DNA of 64,000 nucleotides, taken from a virus. This document shows positions 34,633 to 42,647 of this stretch, piece by piece (the stretch's first letter is position 1; each line of letters opens with the position of its first letter). Where the stretch lies: positions 62,001 through 126,000 of IMG/VR virus record IMGVR_UViG_3300044640_002221, one strand, 5' to 3'. The notes beneath the pieces were generated by a model, which saw only the letters and a program-made list of their open reading frames with translations, made no database searches and had not been told where the DNA came from. Both the position numbers and the translations under genes were made by a program.

Positions 34633-35196
34633 TTACTCCCAATCAAATGTAGGCAACTCTGGTACTTCTGCACCCCAGCTAGTCAGCCGTACATAGTCAT
34701 ACTTGCGGCTGATAGCCCAGTTCCACAGATTAATCAAGACATGGGTGTGACCTTTGACTATTAACTCTTGTTGGATTTTAGACAGGGTAATAGGGTCTTC
34801 TGAGCAGTAAGTAGTGTAGAAGATATAGCCTGCTTCCTCATCGCCTTTAGCAACAAACATAAACCAAGGATGGCTGTTTGTTGCCTCTTCAAGAAGTTGA
34901 AGGTCTTTAGGGTTAATATGGGCAGTTGAGATATTAACTAGAGACTGCACTTCTAGAGGTTCTATTGGCTGTTCTGCTTGTTCTTTCATTGTCTGTTCCT
35001 TGATTCTTTGTCTATTCCAAGAGTTATAACAGTCATCTGTGACTAATACTGCATCTAGAGCACCCCAACCTCTTTTACACAAAGAAGGCATCCTAAAAAC
35101 TTTATGAAACTCATTTATTAGCTCTTGTTTTTCAGGATTACCTAAATCTTTGTAATAATCAAAGTAAGTTTGTTGGCTAGTTATGGCGTTTGTCAT
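34633..35196 (-). CDS. Hypothetical protein
   Basis: The better start is the ATG at 35196 (MTNAITSQQT), which matches the MTN starts of neighbouring genes. The 187-aa protein has an ACA-like helical N-terminus and a C-terminal half with WFMFVAKGDEEAGYIFY. It overlaps the tail of the interrupted gene upstream by 20 nt. Confidence 0.55.
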   Translation of the reverse strand: MTNAITSQQTYFDYYKDLGNPEKQELINEFHKVFRMPSLCKRGWGALDAVLVTDDCYNSWNRQRIKEQTMKEQAEQPIEPLEVQSLVNISTAHINPKDLQLLEEATNSHPWFMFVAKGDEEAGYIFYTTYCSEDPITLSKIQQELIVKGHTHVLINLWNWAISRKYDYVRLTSWGAEVPELPTFDWE

Positions 35197-35515
35197 AAGC
35201 AATCGCCTTTGTACTATGAAACAAGTTATTAAAGAACTGTTCAATATCTTCTATCGTGTTGGCACGGTAAGTTATCCAAGCTGTAGAGTCATTAGGATAC
35301 TCAAAGCAAACTTTGGCATTGAACATAGCAGGCGGACTGGAGTATTGCTCAAAGTTCCAATACTCTATGACTATTTGGTAGAGTTTAATATCTTCCCATC
35401 TAGAGTATGTGTAGAACTGTTTGCTCTAGTTCTTTGTACATTTATCAATGCTTGAGACTTGAAACTCTTTATAGCCAGCGGCTAGAATCTTCTCTTCGGT
35501 TATTTGGTTGGTCAT
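35177..35515 (-). pseudogene. Small protein gene interrupted by an in-frame TAG
   Basis: From ATG 35515 the frame reads MTNQITEEKILAAGYKEF and meets TAG at 35428-35426 after 29 codons. It then continues in frame for 82 codons to a TAG at 35177. The continuation (FNAKVCFEYPNDSTAWITYR..IEDIEQFF) aligns with the C-terminal third of the next gene (FFQARVCFDSSSG..DWVNHYADTIEELEE). It is thus a truncated paralogue or an amber-readthrough gene. No tRNA with a CTA anticodon is visible. Confidence 0.65.
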
Positions 35516-35536
35516 TCTTCTCTTATACTCATGATG

Positions 35537-36277
35537 TTACTCATCTAATAGTAGTAGTTTATTCTCCCAGGATTTAACGTACAACTGCGAAGGAGTGCGA
35601 TATGAAGAGGTAAGGTACAGATGCCTGACCTTCTCTTCTAGCTCTTCAATGGTATCAGCATAGTGGTTTACCCAGTCAGACTTACTTCCCGAAGAGCTAT
35701 CAAAACACACTCTAGCTTGAAAGAAGGTGTTGTTTATTAAATCGAAGCTTATTCTGTAGTCTTCAAACTTACCAACTTCTGATTGGCTGTAAAAGGATTT
35801 AGTCCAAAGAGTAGGAATGATAGATTTATAGCCAGCAGCAGAGAGCTTTTCTAGTGTTACTTGACTAAATCTCTTTCTAGCCGGCATAAACTCTAGTGCA
35901 GCATCAAGCATAACTAAGGTCAAATCATCAAGCTGAGGAGTTGATGAGCAAAGCATAACTCTGATAACTGAGTCTCCTTCAACTACGCTTTTTATAGATA
36001 GTGTAGGAGTGCGCTGCACATAATCACGCTGCTCATAATCACTCAAACCTTGATGCTTTTGCAGAAAGTCACGAAGGTTAGAAGGATGGACTTTGTAAAA
36101 AACTGTTTTGGCAATTTTACTATCTTCTAAACAGAAAATTTCACCTTCTGCTTCGTGTAGGAAACAGCCTAACGTTTTCAGACTGAGAGGTTCAGTCATT
36201 AAATGTTCTTGAAAAGCTTTGTAGTAGGCTTGCTGTAAGTCAAAAGCAAGCTCTTTTACTTTATGTTTGTTGGTCAT
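35537..36277 (-). CDS. Hypothetical protein, intact paralogue of the interrupted gene
   Basis: The ATG at 36277 (MTNKHKVKEL) overlaps the stop of the upstream gene. The last about 110 of 246 residues (VTLEKLSAAGYKSIIP...ARVCFD...DTIEELEEKV) are homologous to the product at 35177-35515. Function unknown. Confidence 0.6.
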   Translation of the reverse strand: MTNKHKVKELAFDLQQAYYKAFQEHLMTEPLSLKTLGCFLHEAEGEIFCLEDSKIAKTVFYKVHPSNLRDFLQKHQGLSDYEQRDYVQRTPTLSIKSVVEGDSVIRVMLCSSTPQLDDLTLVMLDAALEFMPARKRFSQVTLEKLSAAGYKSIIPTLWTKSFYSQSEVGKFEDYRISFDLINNTFFQARVCFDSSSGSKSDWVNHYADTIEELEEKVRHLYLTSSYRTPSQLYVKSWENKLLLLDE

Positions 36278-36497
36278 TATTCTCAAAGACTTGAACTATC
36301 TCTTCATCAGTCATATCTTTTAACTTTGCAAGCTTTACTCTAGCAGCTATAGGCTCCAAGCCGTCACCAAAGGAAGTAATTAGCAAAGACAGTATTACTT
36401 CCTGAATGTCATCTGGCAGGCTATCAAAGCGCATCCAGTGGTCTCTGACGCACTGACCACCAGCGCCAGATGCTGAGTATTTCTGAAAAGGGGTCAT
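36261..36497 (-). CDS. Hypothetical small protein
   Basis: The start ATG at 36497 overlaps the upstream stop (ATGA). The 78-aa product begins MTPFQKYSASGAGGQCVRDH and ends with an acidic helix. No family recognised. Confidence 0.5.
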   Translation of the reverse strand: MTPFQKYSASGAGGQCVRDHWMRFDSLPDDIQEVILSLLITSFGDGLEPIAARVKLAKLKDMTDEEIVQVFENNDQQT

Positions 36498-36847
36498 CCA
36501 CCGACCTCTGGTAAGTAACATTTCCAAGTGTTTAAGCTATCAGCAACATCGTATCTGTCTTCAGTTATAATCCACACTGCTCCTGGTGCAGGACTGGTTA
36601 CATTACTAGGCAACTGCCAGCTATGTTTATTCTCAAAAGGAGTTGTATGGGCTATAGTTACTTCCTGTTCGTCAAAGTAGTTAACTTTAGTAGCAAGTTT
36701 GAGACTAAGATCAAAAGTAATAATCCTGCCCTGAGCGTCTGTTTTCTCTAAGATTACGAGAGTATTATTAGGCAGATTACAAAGTTCCTGAAATGTAAGT
36801 AGTTTGCTCCTTTTCTTTGTGCTCACAATACCACCTACTGTAGTCAA
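36494..36847 (-). CDS. Hypothetical protein, start uncertain
   Basis: The frame opens with TTG at 36847 inside the stop of the HicB-like gene (TTGA overlap). GTG at 36823 (MSTKKRSKLL) is an alternative. The product has TLVILEKTDAQGRIITFDLSL and a C-terminal VWIITEDRYD. No family recognised. Confidence 0.5.
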   Translation of the reverse strand: MTTVGGIVSTKKRSKLLTFQELCNLPNNTLVILEKTDAQGRIITFDLSLKLATKVNYFDEQEVTIAHTTPFENKHSWQLPSNVTSPAPGAVWIITEDRYDVADSLNTWKCYLPEVGG

Positions 36848-37020
36848 ATACTCATCTCTTCCAGAGCTTCTCTCACTAAGGCTTTGATGCTCTCCAGAGC
36901 TTCAGACTCAACTGGATCAAGCCAAGATAAGTTTGGAAACTGTCTGCACGTAGCAATATATTCTTGGCTTGCTGAGCACCATTTTGTAGAGAAGGTGCAA
37001 TCCTCAAACTTAATAGACAT
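36844..37020 (-). CDS. HicB-like small protein
   Basis: The 58-aa ORF reads WCSASQEYIATCRQFPNLSW near residues 14-33 and then ESIKALVREALEEM. The EY-(I/V)-x-x-C...FP-x-LSWL pattern matches the short partial RNase H-like fold of HicB antitoxins. No HicA toxin gene is adjacent, so it may be a solitary regulator. Confidence 0.65.
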   Translation of the reverse strand: MSIKFEDCTFSTKWCSASQEYIATCRQFPNLSWLDPVESEALESIKALVREALEEMSI

Positions 37021-37025
37021 AGCTC

Positions 37026-38693
37026 CTAGCTCTCTTTTACTGAATTTGTAGCTTCTTCTGTTAGCTCGACTGTAACAACACCCCGCTGCACTTTAATTAC
37101 AGCTGTGTTTCCTGAAGGTACAAGCCAGCTTATACTGTTCTCTACAGCTTCTTGTATTCTGGCTTGAACAGCCTCTTCTTGTGATAAAAGCAGACTGCGG
37201 GCTAAAGACCATACCTCACCACTGAAATACTCTGCTTGAGTATCGTAGCTATCACAGTCTCTATCATCACTTGGACTAAAGAAGCATAAGGTTAAGATAT
37301 CAACCAGCTCCTCCACCTTGATTTTGCTATCTTTGGTTAATATTACTACAACCTCATCGAGATCACAGCAATACTCCTCACGAGCCAAAACAAGGTCTGT
37401 GAGAAGAGTTAAAGTTCCTTGCACGTCATCCTGTTCTATTAACAGTTCCAGCTCTGTAGAGTCCGGTCTATCTTTGTAATCGTCCAGCAACTCTTCTAGT
37501 GACAGCTTGTTATTACCATAAGTAAATTCAGCTTTTACTTCTTCTAGCCTCGCAAGACTCTCGTACCACTGATATCCTTTATAGTCAGTGTTTTGAGATA
37601 CTAAAGTTATCTGTTCAGAATTATTTTCTAAAGCATGGTGCAGAGTATGCTCTTCATACCCTTCTTGGACAACGTTGTATACTACTGCATTGGTAGCTAC
37701 TACGCTTACCTCTTCGCTGCTAAACTCATTATGATAGTCATGAGTCTCTGGATACCACTTAATGAGCTTCTGCTCCGCTTCTGGTAGTTCTATACTAAAA
37801 GACTCTTTGGCTTCTAACCATAACTCATATCTTAAAGTATGACTACCACCGTCGTCGCAATAGTTCTTTATGTAGTTAAAGACAACTTTTTTGCATTGTT
37901 GAAAGAGTAACGGTAAGAAGTCATTGGACACAACTTCTTTTCTGCTAGGCAAGACTAGTTGTAGCTTAGGGCAATCAACAATATCTACTCTCACAAACAA
38001 GTCATCTTGACCTAATGCTCTACTAAAACTAGGTCTTCTTAGGTCGTGGCAGTTAATCTCCAAACCGTAAAAGTTTAGTTTAAACTCTGAGGTGTACCTT
38101 TGATGAAGTTTCAAAATACCAATCTTTAATCCTTCCCACTCTTCTTCATAAACAGCATCTTCTAGAAAGTCTTTGGGTTTGTTTAACTCCGCGCCATTAT
38201 ACTCTACTTGAACAGGATAGAACTTACAGGCTCTCTCTAGCTCGCACTTAAAGTAAAATTCTTCTTCAGTGTTTCTGAATGTGATTCTAGTACCTCTTGA
38301 AAAGTCTGACTTCTCAACTTCTACCTCTTTAGCACCACTAAAAGCCTCAGCATCTAATCGGACTTTCTTTCCATGTGATTCTATTACACTAGCTAAGTTA
38401 GCTAGTGAGAACAACCCACAACCTGCGGGGTCTTCTCTTTCTTGAGTCTCAGAAGACCACTCACTACCCCCAAGGTTGATAGCAACACCTTTAGAAAAGA
38501 TTCCTACACCGTTATCTTCAATAGAAACTGTGTTGGCATTGATACTTTTAAAAACCTTAACTTTAGTAGCTCCAGCTCTGCGTGAGTTTTGTAGTAGCTC
38601 ATTAAGAATGTCTTCTGTTGTTGAGTTAAAGAAGTTTCTAGCTTTATCTAGAATCTTTGGGTTTATGCCAATTTTGAATGTGTTAGTTATCAT
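37026..38693 (-). CDS. Second GHKL (Hsp90/MutL-like) ATPase
   Basis: The 555-aa protein has an ATP-binding domain in its first 180 residues: N-box ILNELLQNSRRAGA (Glu32, Asn36), G1 box IEDNGVGI near 58-65, G2 box DPAGCGLFSLA near 88-98. The rest contains acidic stretches (EVVVILTKDSKIKVEELVDIL). It is unlike the RIIA-like protein outside the ATP site. It may be a chaperone, topoisomerase-like or defence-related ATPase; nothing in the neighbourhood decides it. Confidence 0.8.
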   Translation of the reverse strand: MITNTFKIGINPKILDKARNFFNSTTEDILNELLQNSRRAGATKVKVFKSINANTVSIEDNGVGIFSKGVAINLGGSEWSSETQEREDPAGCGLFSLANLASVIESHGKKVRLDAEAFSGAKEVEVEKSDFSRGTRITFRNTEEEFYFKCELERACKFYPVQVEYNGAELNKPKDFLEDAVYEEEWEGLKIGILKLHQRYTSEFKLNFYGLEINCHDLRRPSFSRALGQDDLFVRVDIVDCPKLQLVLPSRKEVVSNDFLPLLFQQCKKVVFNYIKNYCDDGGSHTLRYELWLEAKESFSIELPEAEQKLIKWYPETHDYHNEFSSEEVSVVATNAVVYNVVQEGYEEHTLHHALENNSEQITLVSQNTDYKGYQWYESLARLEEVKAEFTYGNNKLSLEELLDDYKDRPDSTELELLIEQDDVQGTLTLLTDLVLAREEYCCDLDEVVVILTKDSKIKVEELVDILTLCFFSPSDDRDCDSYDTQAEYFSGEVWSLARSLLLSQEEAVQARIQEAVENSISWLVPSGNTAVIKVQRGVVTVELTEEATNSVKES

Positions 38694-38726
38694 TATTTCT
38701 ACTTTCTTGCGTTGTTTAGTCTGTAG

Positions 38727-38819
38727 TTATACAGCCCTTATATTCCACTGATAAAGAGAGAAGTTTAGTCCTTCTGCACCTTTTGGCTTTAGGTTAGCCC
38801 TAATGTAATCAATCATCAT
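38727..38819 (-). CDS. Possible small peptide (30 aa)
   Basis: The frame MMIDYIRANLKPKGAEGLNF..RAV occupies the gap between two larger genes. It is predicted only from codon continuity. Confidence 0.35.
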   Translation of the reverse strand: MMIDYIRANLKPKGAEGLNFSLYQWNIRAV

Positions 38820-38833
38820 TTAAGCCCTTATAG

Positions 38834-39430
38834 TTAAAGAACAATATCCCAATCATCTGGTAAAGCGTTTAAGTCTGCTTGCAATCCAGTTCTTTTATCA
38901 ATCCATCTGCTGCATATCCAATCTGGGATGCCCTCTGGATACATCTTCTTTAAGTCACCAACAACAAACCCTACCACACCAGCAGAAGGACTTTTAGCCA
39001 CATCTATGCCCGCTCTCAAACAGCAATGCACAGGTGAAGACCACCTTTCAACTATTTGGTTTCTGAGGTTATCATAGGCTTCAAGCCGTTTGTCCTTGCC
39101 ACGCTGCTCCCATAACTTCTCTAGCACCTTTAACTCTTTTTCTGTAGAGTGTCTATGGATTCTGGCGTATATCTCATTCTCTATACCTTCAGAGATTAAA
39201 CTGCTCAATAGCAAGGGCTTATTTCTAGAGTCAAAATACTTGTGGTCTTCTGCGTAAGGTTCAGTTTCATCCCAGCTTGTGTAAAGAGATAAGTCATCTT
39301 TTATCTCTGTGAATATGCAATCTAAGCTATCCAAAATCCACTCAAGACTAGGTTCTTCACTATCTACATAACAAGCTTTTGCCATTCTGGTTGAGAAGTC
39401 TATCCAACGTTCATTAGCTATTTGCGTCAT
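38834..39430 (-). CDS. Hypothetical protein
   Basis: The 198-aa protein has an acidic N-terminal half (SLEWILDSLDCIFTEIKDD) and PSAGVVGFVVGDLKKMYPEGIP near 150-170. It overlaps a small upstream ORF. No family recognised. Confidence 0.55.
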   Translation of the reverse strand: MTQIANERWIDFSTRMAKACYVDSEEPSLEWILDSLDCIFTEIKDDLSLYTSWDETEPYAEDHKYFDSRNKPLLLSSLISEGIENEIYARIHRHSTEKELKVLEKLWEQRGKDKRLEAYDNLRNQIVERWSSPVHCCLRAGIDVAKSPSAGVVGFVVGDLKKMYPEGIPDWICSRWIDKRTGLQADLNALPDDWDIVL

Positions 39431-39533
39431 TACTAACCCACTTATACGTTATGTCATCTTCTGTACTTACAAGACCAAGAGCTTCAAGAACTTTAAGAGT
39501 TTGTTCCCCAGCACTCATGAAGTCGTGAGTCAT
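39414..39533 (-). CDS. Small peptide (39 aa)
   Basis: MTHDFMSAGEQTLKVLEALG followed by LVSTEDDITYKWVSNDANS lies between the covarying hairpin element and the 38834 gene, whose start it overlaps by 17 nt. The sequence looks like a genuine helical peptide. Function unknown. Confidence 0.5.
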   Translation of the reverse strand: MTHDFMSAGEQTLKVLEALGLVSTEDDITYKWVSNDANS

Positions 39534-39548
39534 CCAACTTTCACTTCC

Positions 39549-39592
39549 TTGACACTCTCAGGTCTAAAGACACTGAGCTTTACGCTTACCGG
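39549..39592 (-). repeat. Hairpin element, copy A
   Basis: On the minus strand CGGTAAGCGTAAAGCTCAG is followed by T-GTC-TTTA-GAC-CTGAGAGTGTCAA. The stem has one bulged base. It pairs with copy B at 45971, and the inner pairs differ in a compensatory way (GTC/GAC here, GGC/GCC there). Confidence 0.65.
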
Positions 39593-39921
39593 ATATTGCT
39601 GTAAGTTAGATACTCTTTAGACATATTTACTAAAGCTGTCACTACTTCTTGTTTAGTAACTGCTGCTGGTAGCTCTATAACTAAGAACTTATCCGAGTCT
39701 AAAGTAGAGTTTGAACCATAATATTCTGAAGATTTAGACCAGGTGTATCTGCCCTCACATAGCTTTTCTACCTTCCCTAACTTTTCAAGAGTATCCAAGC
39801 ACAGCCAGTCAGTTTCTGTATCTGCTTCAAGATAAACTGCGTCTAAGTCAGAAAGGTACTGTAAAGCCATCCCTTCTAAAGTTTCTACTAGTTCTGGTAT
39901 GGTATTAACTGTCTTTTTCAC
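39586..39921 (-). CDS. Hypothetical protein
   Basis: The 111-aa protein starts MKKTVNTIPELVETLEGMAL and has a hydrophobic strand FLVIELPAAVTKQEVVTAL near 80-98. It overlaps the upstream gene by 17 nt, and its stop lies inside hairpin element A. No family recognised. Confidence 0.55.
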   Translation of the reverse strand: MKKTVNTIPELVETLEGMALQYLSDLDAVYLEADTETDWLCLDTLEKLGKVEKLCEGRYTWSKSSEYYGSNSTLDSDKFLVIELPAAVTKQEVVTALVNMSKEYLTYSNIR

Positions 39922-40393
39922 CTTTCAAAAACTCCTCAAATATTTTAGTAACTACTACCTGCGGCAGTTCATCATCACTATCAAAGCAAATAGACACCCA
40001 TATAGGTTCTTCTGAGGTTCCAATTCTTGAGTCTCTTACGCAGTGATGCCACTCGCAGTTGTTTAAGATAATAATTGTTCCAGCCTCTTGGGGATTAAAG
40101 TTGTTTTCCTGGTCAACACCTTTAGCTATTAGACCTGTATTGATCAGAACCAAGTGATAAGCATACTGTGAGAACTCATCATCTGTATGACTAGCCACTC
40201 CGCCTGTAGCTATAAAATAAGCATCACCAAGAGAGTAACTATCTGTTACTAAGGAAGGGTCAAAAGAAGTAAACTCTTGATGTACGTCTCCTTCAGCTAT
40301 TAATTCGCCAGCGAAGGTTGTCTCAACTTGGTTTAGAGGATAAACTTGTCTAACTTGCTCTTCAGTAAACTGTTTCCATTGGTTAAGCAGCAT
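39905..40393 (-). CDS. Possible 2OG-Fe(II) oxygenase or cupin-like protein
   Basis: The 162-aa protein contains GGVASHTDDEF near 65-75, with an H-x-D pair, a strand YHLVLINTGLIAKGV, then AGTIIILNNCEWHHCVRD near 107-124 with a distal His and Arg/Asp. This order is that of double-stranded beta-helix oxygenases, but the spacing is short. It is the first gene after the tRNA block. Confidence 0.5.
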   Translation of the reverse strand: MLLNQWKQFTEEQVRQVYPLNQVETTFAGELIAEGDVHQEFTSFDPSLVTDSYSLGDAYFIATGGVASHTDDEFSQYAYHLVLINTGLIAKGVDQENNFNPQEAGTIIILNNCEWHHCVRDSRIGTSEEPIWVSICFDSDDELPQVVVTKIFEEFLKGEKDS

Positions 40394-40410
40394 AAAGTTT
40401 TTATTTTTAT

Positions 40411-40435
40411 TCTTTCTCTATTCTTTTTTCTTATT
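40411..40435 (-). promoter_or_regulatory. Purine-rich box
   Basis: AATAAGAAAAAAGAATAGAG lies between the Arg tRNA and the oxygenase-like gene, 18 nt before its ATG. Confidence 0.5.
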
Positions 40436-40443
40436 ATTTTAAG

Positions 40444-40517
40444 TGCCCTCTGGTGAACTCGAATCACCAACCGATTCCTTAGAAGGGAATTGCTCTGTCC
40501 AATTGAGCTAAGAGAGC
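40444..40517 (-). tRNA. tRNA-Arg (anticodon TCT)
   Basis: The cloverleaf is complete: acceptor GCTCTCT/AGAGGGC, D-stem GCTC/GAGC, anticodon stem ATTCC/GGAAT with loop CTTCTAA, and T-stem GGTGA/TCACC with TTCGAGT. CCA is not encoded. It reads AGA codons, which are frequent in this AT-rich genome. Confidence 0.92.
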
Positions 40518-40521
40518 TTGA

Positions 40522-40592
40522 AGCTGGTAATAGGATTTGAACCTATGTCTTTCCTTTACAAGAGGATTGCACTGCCATTATGCTACACCAGC
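40522..40592 (-). tRNA. tRNA-Thr (anticodon TGT)
   Basis: Acceptor GCTGGTG/TACCAGC, D-stem GCAT/GTGC, anticodon loop CTTGTAA and T-arm ATAGG-TTCAAAT-CCTAT are present. The top pair of the anticodon stem is A-A, a mild irregularity. It reads ACA. Confidence 0.87.
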
Positions 40593-40595
40593 AAA

Positions 40596-40669
40596 GGTAG
40601 CATGAAGAGACTTGAACTCTCAACCTGCTGCGCCACAAGCAGCCGCTCCACCTTTGAGCTACATACTAC
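40596..40669 (-). tRNA. tRNA-His (anticodon GTG)
   Basis: Acceptor GTAGTAT/ATGCTAC, D-stem GCTC/GAGC, anticodon stem GCTGC/GCAGC with loop TTGTGGC, and T-arm GAGAG-TTCAAGT-CTCTT are present. It is the first tRNA of the block. A T-rich tract lies upstream on the plus strand. Confidence 0.9.
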
Positions 40670-40696
40670 ATCTTTTTTTTACTATACCACAGCTTG

Positions 40697-41113
40697 CTAT
40701 GAATTTCTAAACCTATCATAATAAGTTGTGATTCCGCACACTACTGTGCCTTTCTCTAGCTTCAAAGGAGCAGCAAGAATGTTATCTGGGTTAATTCCTA
40801 ACTCAACTGCCATCTTTCTTGCTCTGACAGCTAATAATTCACTCTTCTGGGCGTTGAACCCCTCAAGACATACTTTATACTCTTGAGCCGCAAATAAAGC
40901 TGCTAACAGAATCTCTGTAGTAGAACCAAACCCTCTGCTATTTTTTATCCAATCAGCTTTTTGATAAGTAGTGAGCTTATTATTATCTAGTACGTCTTTT
41001 ACTACCTTAACAATGTAGTCCCAAGGTTCTAAAAGCCCTAAAGCTTGTCTTATGTCTTCTACAGATTTGTACTTTAACTCTGTCTGTAACGAACTGTTTG
41101 TTCCTGTAATCAT
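40697..41113 (-). CDS. Hypothetical protein
   Basis: The 138-aa protein is helical, with SRGFGSTTEILLAALFAAQEY near 59-79 and GTVVCGITTYYDRF at the end. The palindrome CGAACTGTTTG lies in its first codons. It lies between the MazG terminator and the tRNAs. No family recognised. Confidence 0.55.
   Translation of the reverse strand: MITGTNSSLQTELKYKSVEDIRQALGLLEPWDYIVKVVKDVLDNNKLTTYQKADWIKNSRGFGSTTEILLAALFAAQEYKVCLEGFNAQKSELLAVRARKMAVELGINPDNILAAPLKLEKGTVVCGITTYYDRFRNS
41088..41104. repeat. CGAACWGTTCG palindrome, copy 5 (one mismatch)
   Basis: TAACGAACTGTTTGTTC at the start of the 40697 gene differs at one position from the consensus. Confidence 0.6.
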
Positions 41114-41126
41114 CTAAACCTCCATT

Positions 41127-41158
41127 TTAAAAGCCTACAAGATTACCTTGTAGGCTTA
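41127..41158 (-). terminator. Terminator after the MazG gene
   Basis: AAGCCTACAAG/CTTGTAGGCTT with a 6-nt loop is followed by TTAAAA on the minus strand. Confidence 0.7.
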
Positions 41159-41182
41159 CTCACACCACACTTCACTTGATCT

Positions 41183-41704
41183 TCACACAGCTAAGACTTC
41201 TTGCATAGCTTCTGCCTCTGAGTCTAAATCACGGTTCACACTCAAGTCACTATCAAACTTATCAGGGTAACGAGCACGAAGTTTAGCAATATTAGCCTCC
41301 ATAGCTCTGTTAACATCTACACCTCTTGTGGAAGTGAAGAGAGCTAGAAACCATAGTAAGTCTCCAGTTTCCTCAAACTCGTTAAGCTCTCCTGTTTCAT
41401 CAATAAAACCTAACAAAGCTTCTATTGACTCACCAACAATACCTAACAAGCTATGCAAAGTATCGAAGCCTTGCTTACCATATACCATTGGGTAAGTTTC
41501 TGTAACTTTATATTCTTCTTCCGAAGCAGTTAACTCCTCTTGAGGCTTACCATAGAATAAAGCTCTTTTCAGCTTAGTAATTTTTTCTTCTGCTGCTCGG
41601 AGCATTAGGATAAGTTCTGCTAAGGCTGAGGCTTTTACTGTATCTCCATAAAAGTTAGGAGAGAGAGTTCTTAACGCTTGTGGTGTGTAATCTTGAAATT
41701 CCAT
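41183..41704 (-). CDS. mazG: MazG-like nucleotide pyrophosphohydrolase
   Basis: Of 173 residues, the second half has the MazG metal-binding pattern: GIVGESIEALLGFID (E-x-x-E), then NEFEETGDLLWFLALF (E-E-x-x-D), then NIAKLRARYPDKF. These enzymes hydrolyse NTPs or dNTPs to monophosphates; in cyanophages they tune nucleotide pools or alarmones. The N-terminal 80 residues are unassigned. Confidence 0.88.
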   Translation of the reverse strand: MEFQDYTPQALRTLSPNFYGDTVKASALAELILMLRAAEEKITKLKRALFYGKPQEELTASEEEYKVTETYPMVYGKQGFDTLHSLLGIVGESIEALLGFIDETGELNEFEETGDLLWFLALFTSTRGVDVNRAMEANIAKLRARYPDKFDSDLSVNRDLDSEAEAMQEVLAV

Positions 41705-41722
41705 GCTACTATTGCTACTCTA

Positions 41723-41853
41723 TTAAGCAGCTTTAATGTTTTCTTCTGTTTTTACTACTATTCTCAAAGGCTAGTGTATCTACCAGGAAACCATACCTGA
41801 TTTGTTATAGAAACTACAAAGTTTTCATGAACTGGTGTTATTTTTATGCTCAT
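41723..41853 (-). pseudogene. Small protein gene with a one-base shift
   Basis: The ATG at 41853 (ATGA overlap with the ligase gene) starts MSIKITPVHENFVVSITNQV and soon meets TGA (41764). In another frame the coding-like IVVKTEENIKAA follows and ends at 41723. Adding one base near 41766 would join them into about 43 aa. Confidence 0.45.
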
Positions 41854-42647
41854 TTTAGCTGCCCTAACTTTCTAAAATGTCTTTCATAGTCCTCAAATCT
41901 TATCTTGGTGATGAATGAGCGATCGCCATTTCTCACAATAATACCTTCTGGATTTCCTGTTGCTTCCTTTGACAGTTTGCACTGCGTAGAGTCAATCAAT
42001 CTCTTCAGAAAGTTGTAGGTTTCTTCTATTCCGGTTGGTAAAACTACTGGCTGACTCTTATTTAGCATTGGTACCAAGTCTAAGTAATTACTTTCTGCAA
42101 ATGCCTCTAAGAACACACAATTAAAGAACTCTTGCCCACCATTATCTCTCCAAGAGGCTATAGCAGGCAAACTATCGTCTAGTCTAGACAAGGAAACCCT
42201 TGATATATCAAACAACCTGTAACCAACTTCTCCAGTAGAGTAATTTTTAAAGTTAGGTTGTGTGGACTCTCCATAGACTTCAAAGTAGAGAGTGGTAATC
42301 ATATCCTCTAGATAATTAAAGGCTTTACTACATAGTTCTTCTGCTAGAGGTTTTAGAGTTTCTACAATATTTTGGGTGTACACCTGTAAGAAATCTCCCT
42401 TGCTATACAACAACTCCTCTCTGCTTCCTATTACGTATCTCCACTTGTTATTGTGCATAAAGAGGCTAATCCTAGAGTTACAGCCATCCACCTTTTCTGT
42501 GGAGTATAGAACACTCTGCATAGGATTCTTATTAGCTGGAGGAGTTACGTTTAGTTCCTCTGTCAATAGCCCTTTCTGCCCATGCTTATGGTATGACAGG
42601 ATGGAAGGGTACTTTGTTGCACTGTTTAGTGCTGTGATGTTGACCAT
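41850..42647 (-). CDS. RNA ligase
   Basis: The 265-aa protein has the nucleotidyltransferase motif I EKVDGCNSR (Lys52, Asp54, Gly55), motif III-like TLYFEVYGES near 118, and motifs IV/V PEGIIVRNGDRSFITKIRF near 232-250. It would join RNA ends via a ligase-AMP intermediate, likely repairing cleaved tRNAs together with the phage tRNA set. No C-terminal domain is visible. Confidence 0.88.
   Translation of the reverse strand: MVNITALNSATKYPSILSYHKHGQKGLLTEELNVTPPANKNPMQSVLYSTEKVDGCNSRISLFMHNNKWRYVIGSREELLYSKGDFLQVYTQNIVETLKPLAEELCSKAFNYLEDMITTLYFEVYGESTQPNFKNYSTGEVGYRLFDISRVSLSRLDDSLPAIASWRDNGGQEFFNCVFLEAFAESNYLDLVPMLNKSQPVVLPTGIEETYNFLKRLIDSTQCKLSKEATGNPEGIIVRNGDRSFITKIRFEDYERHFRKLGQLK

Noticed and set aside
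35177-35515. Global reassignment of TAG to an amino acid
   Set aside because: The tail-fibre gene and several small genes end at TAG where the protein family ends, and no CTA-anticodon tRNA is present in the window.
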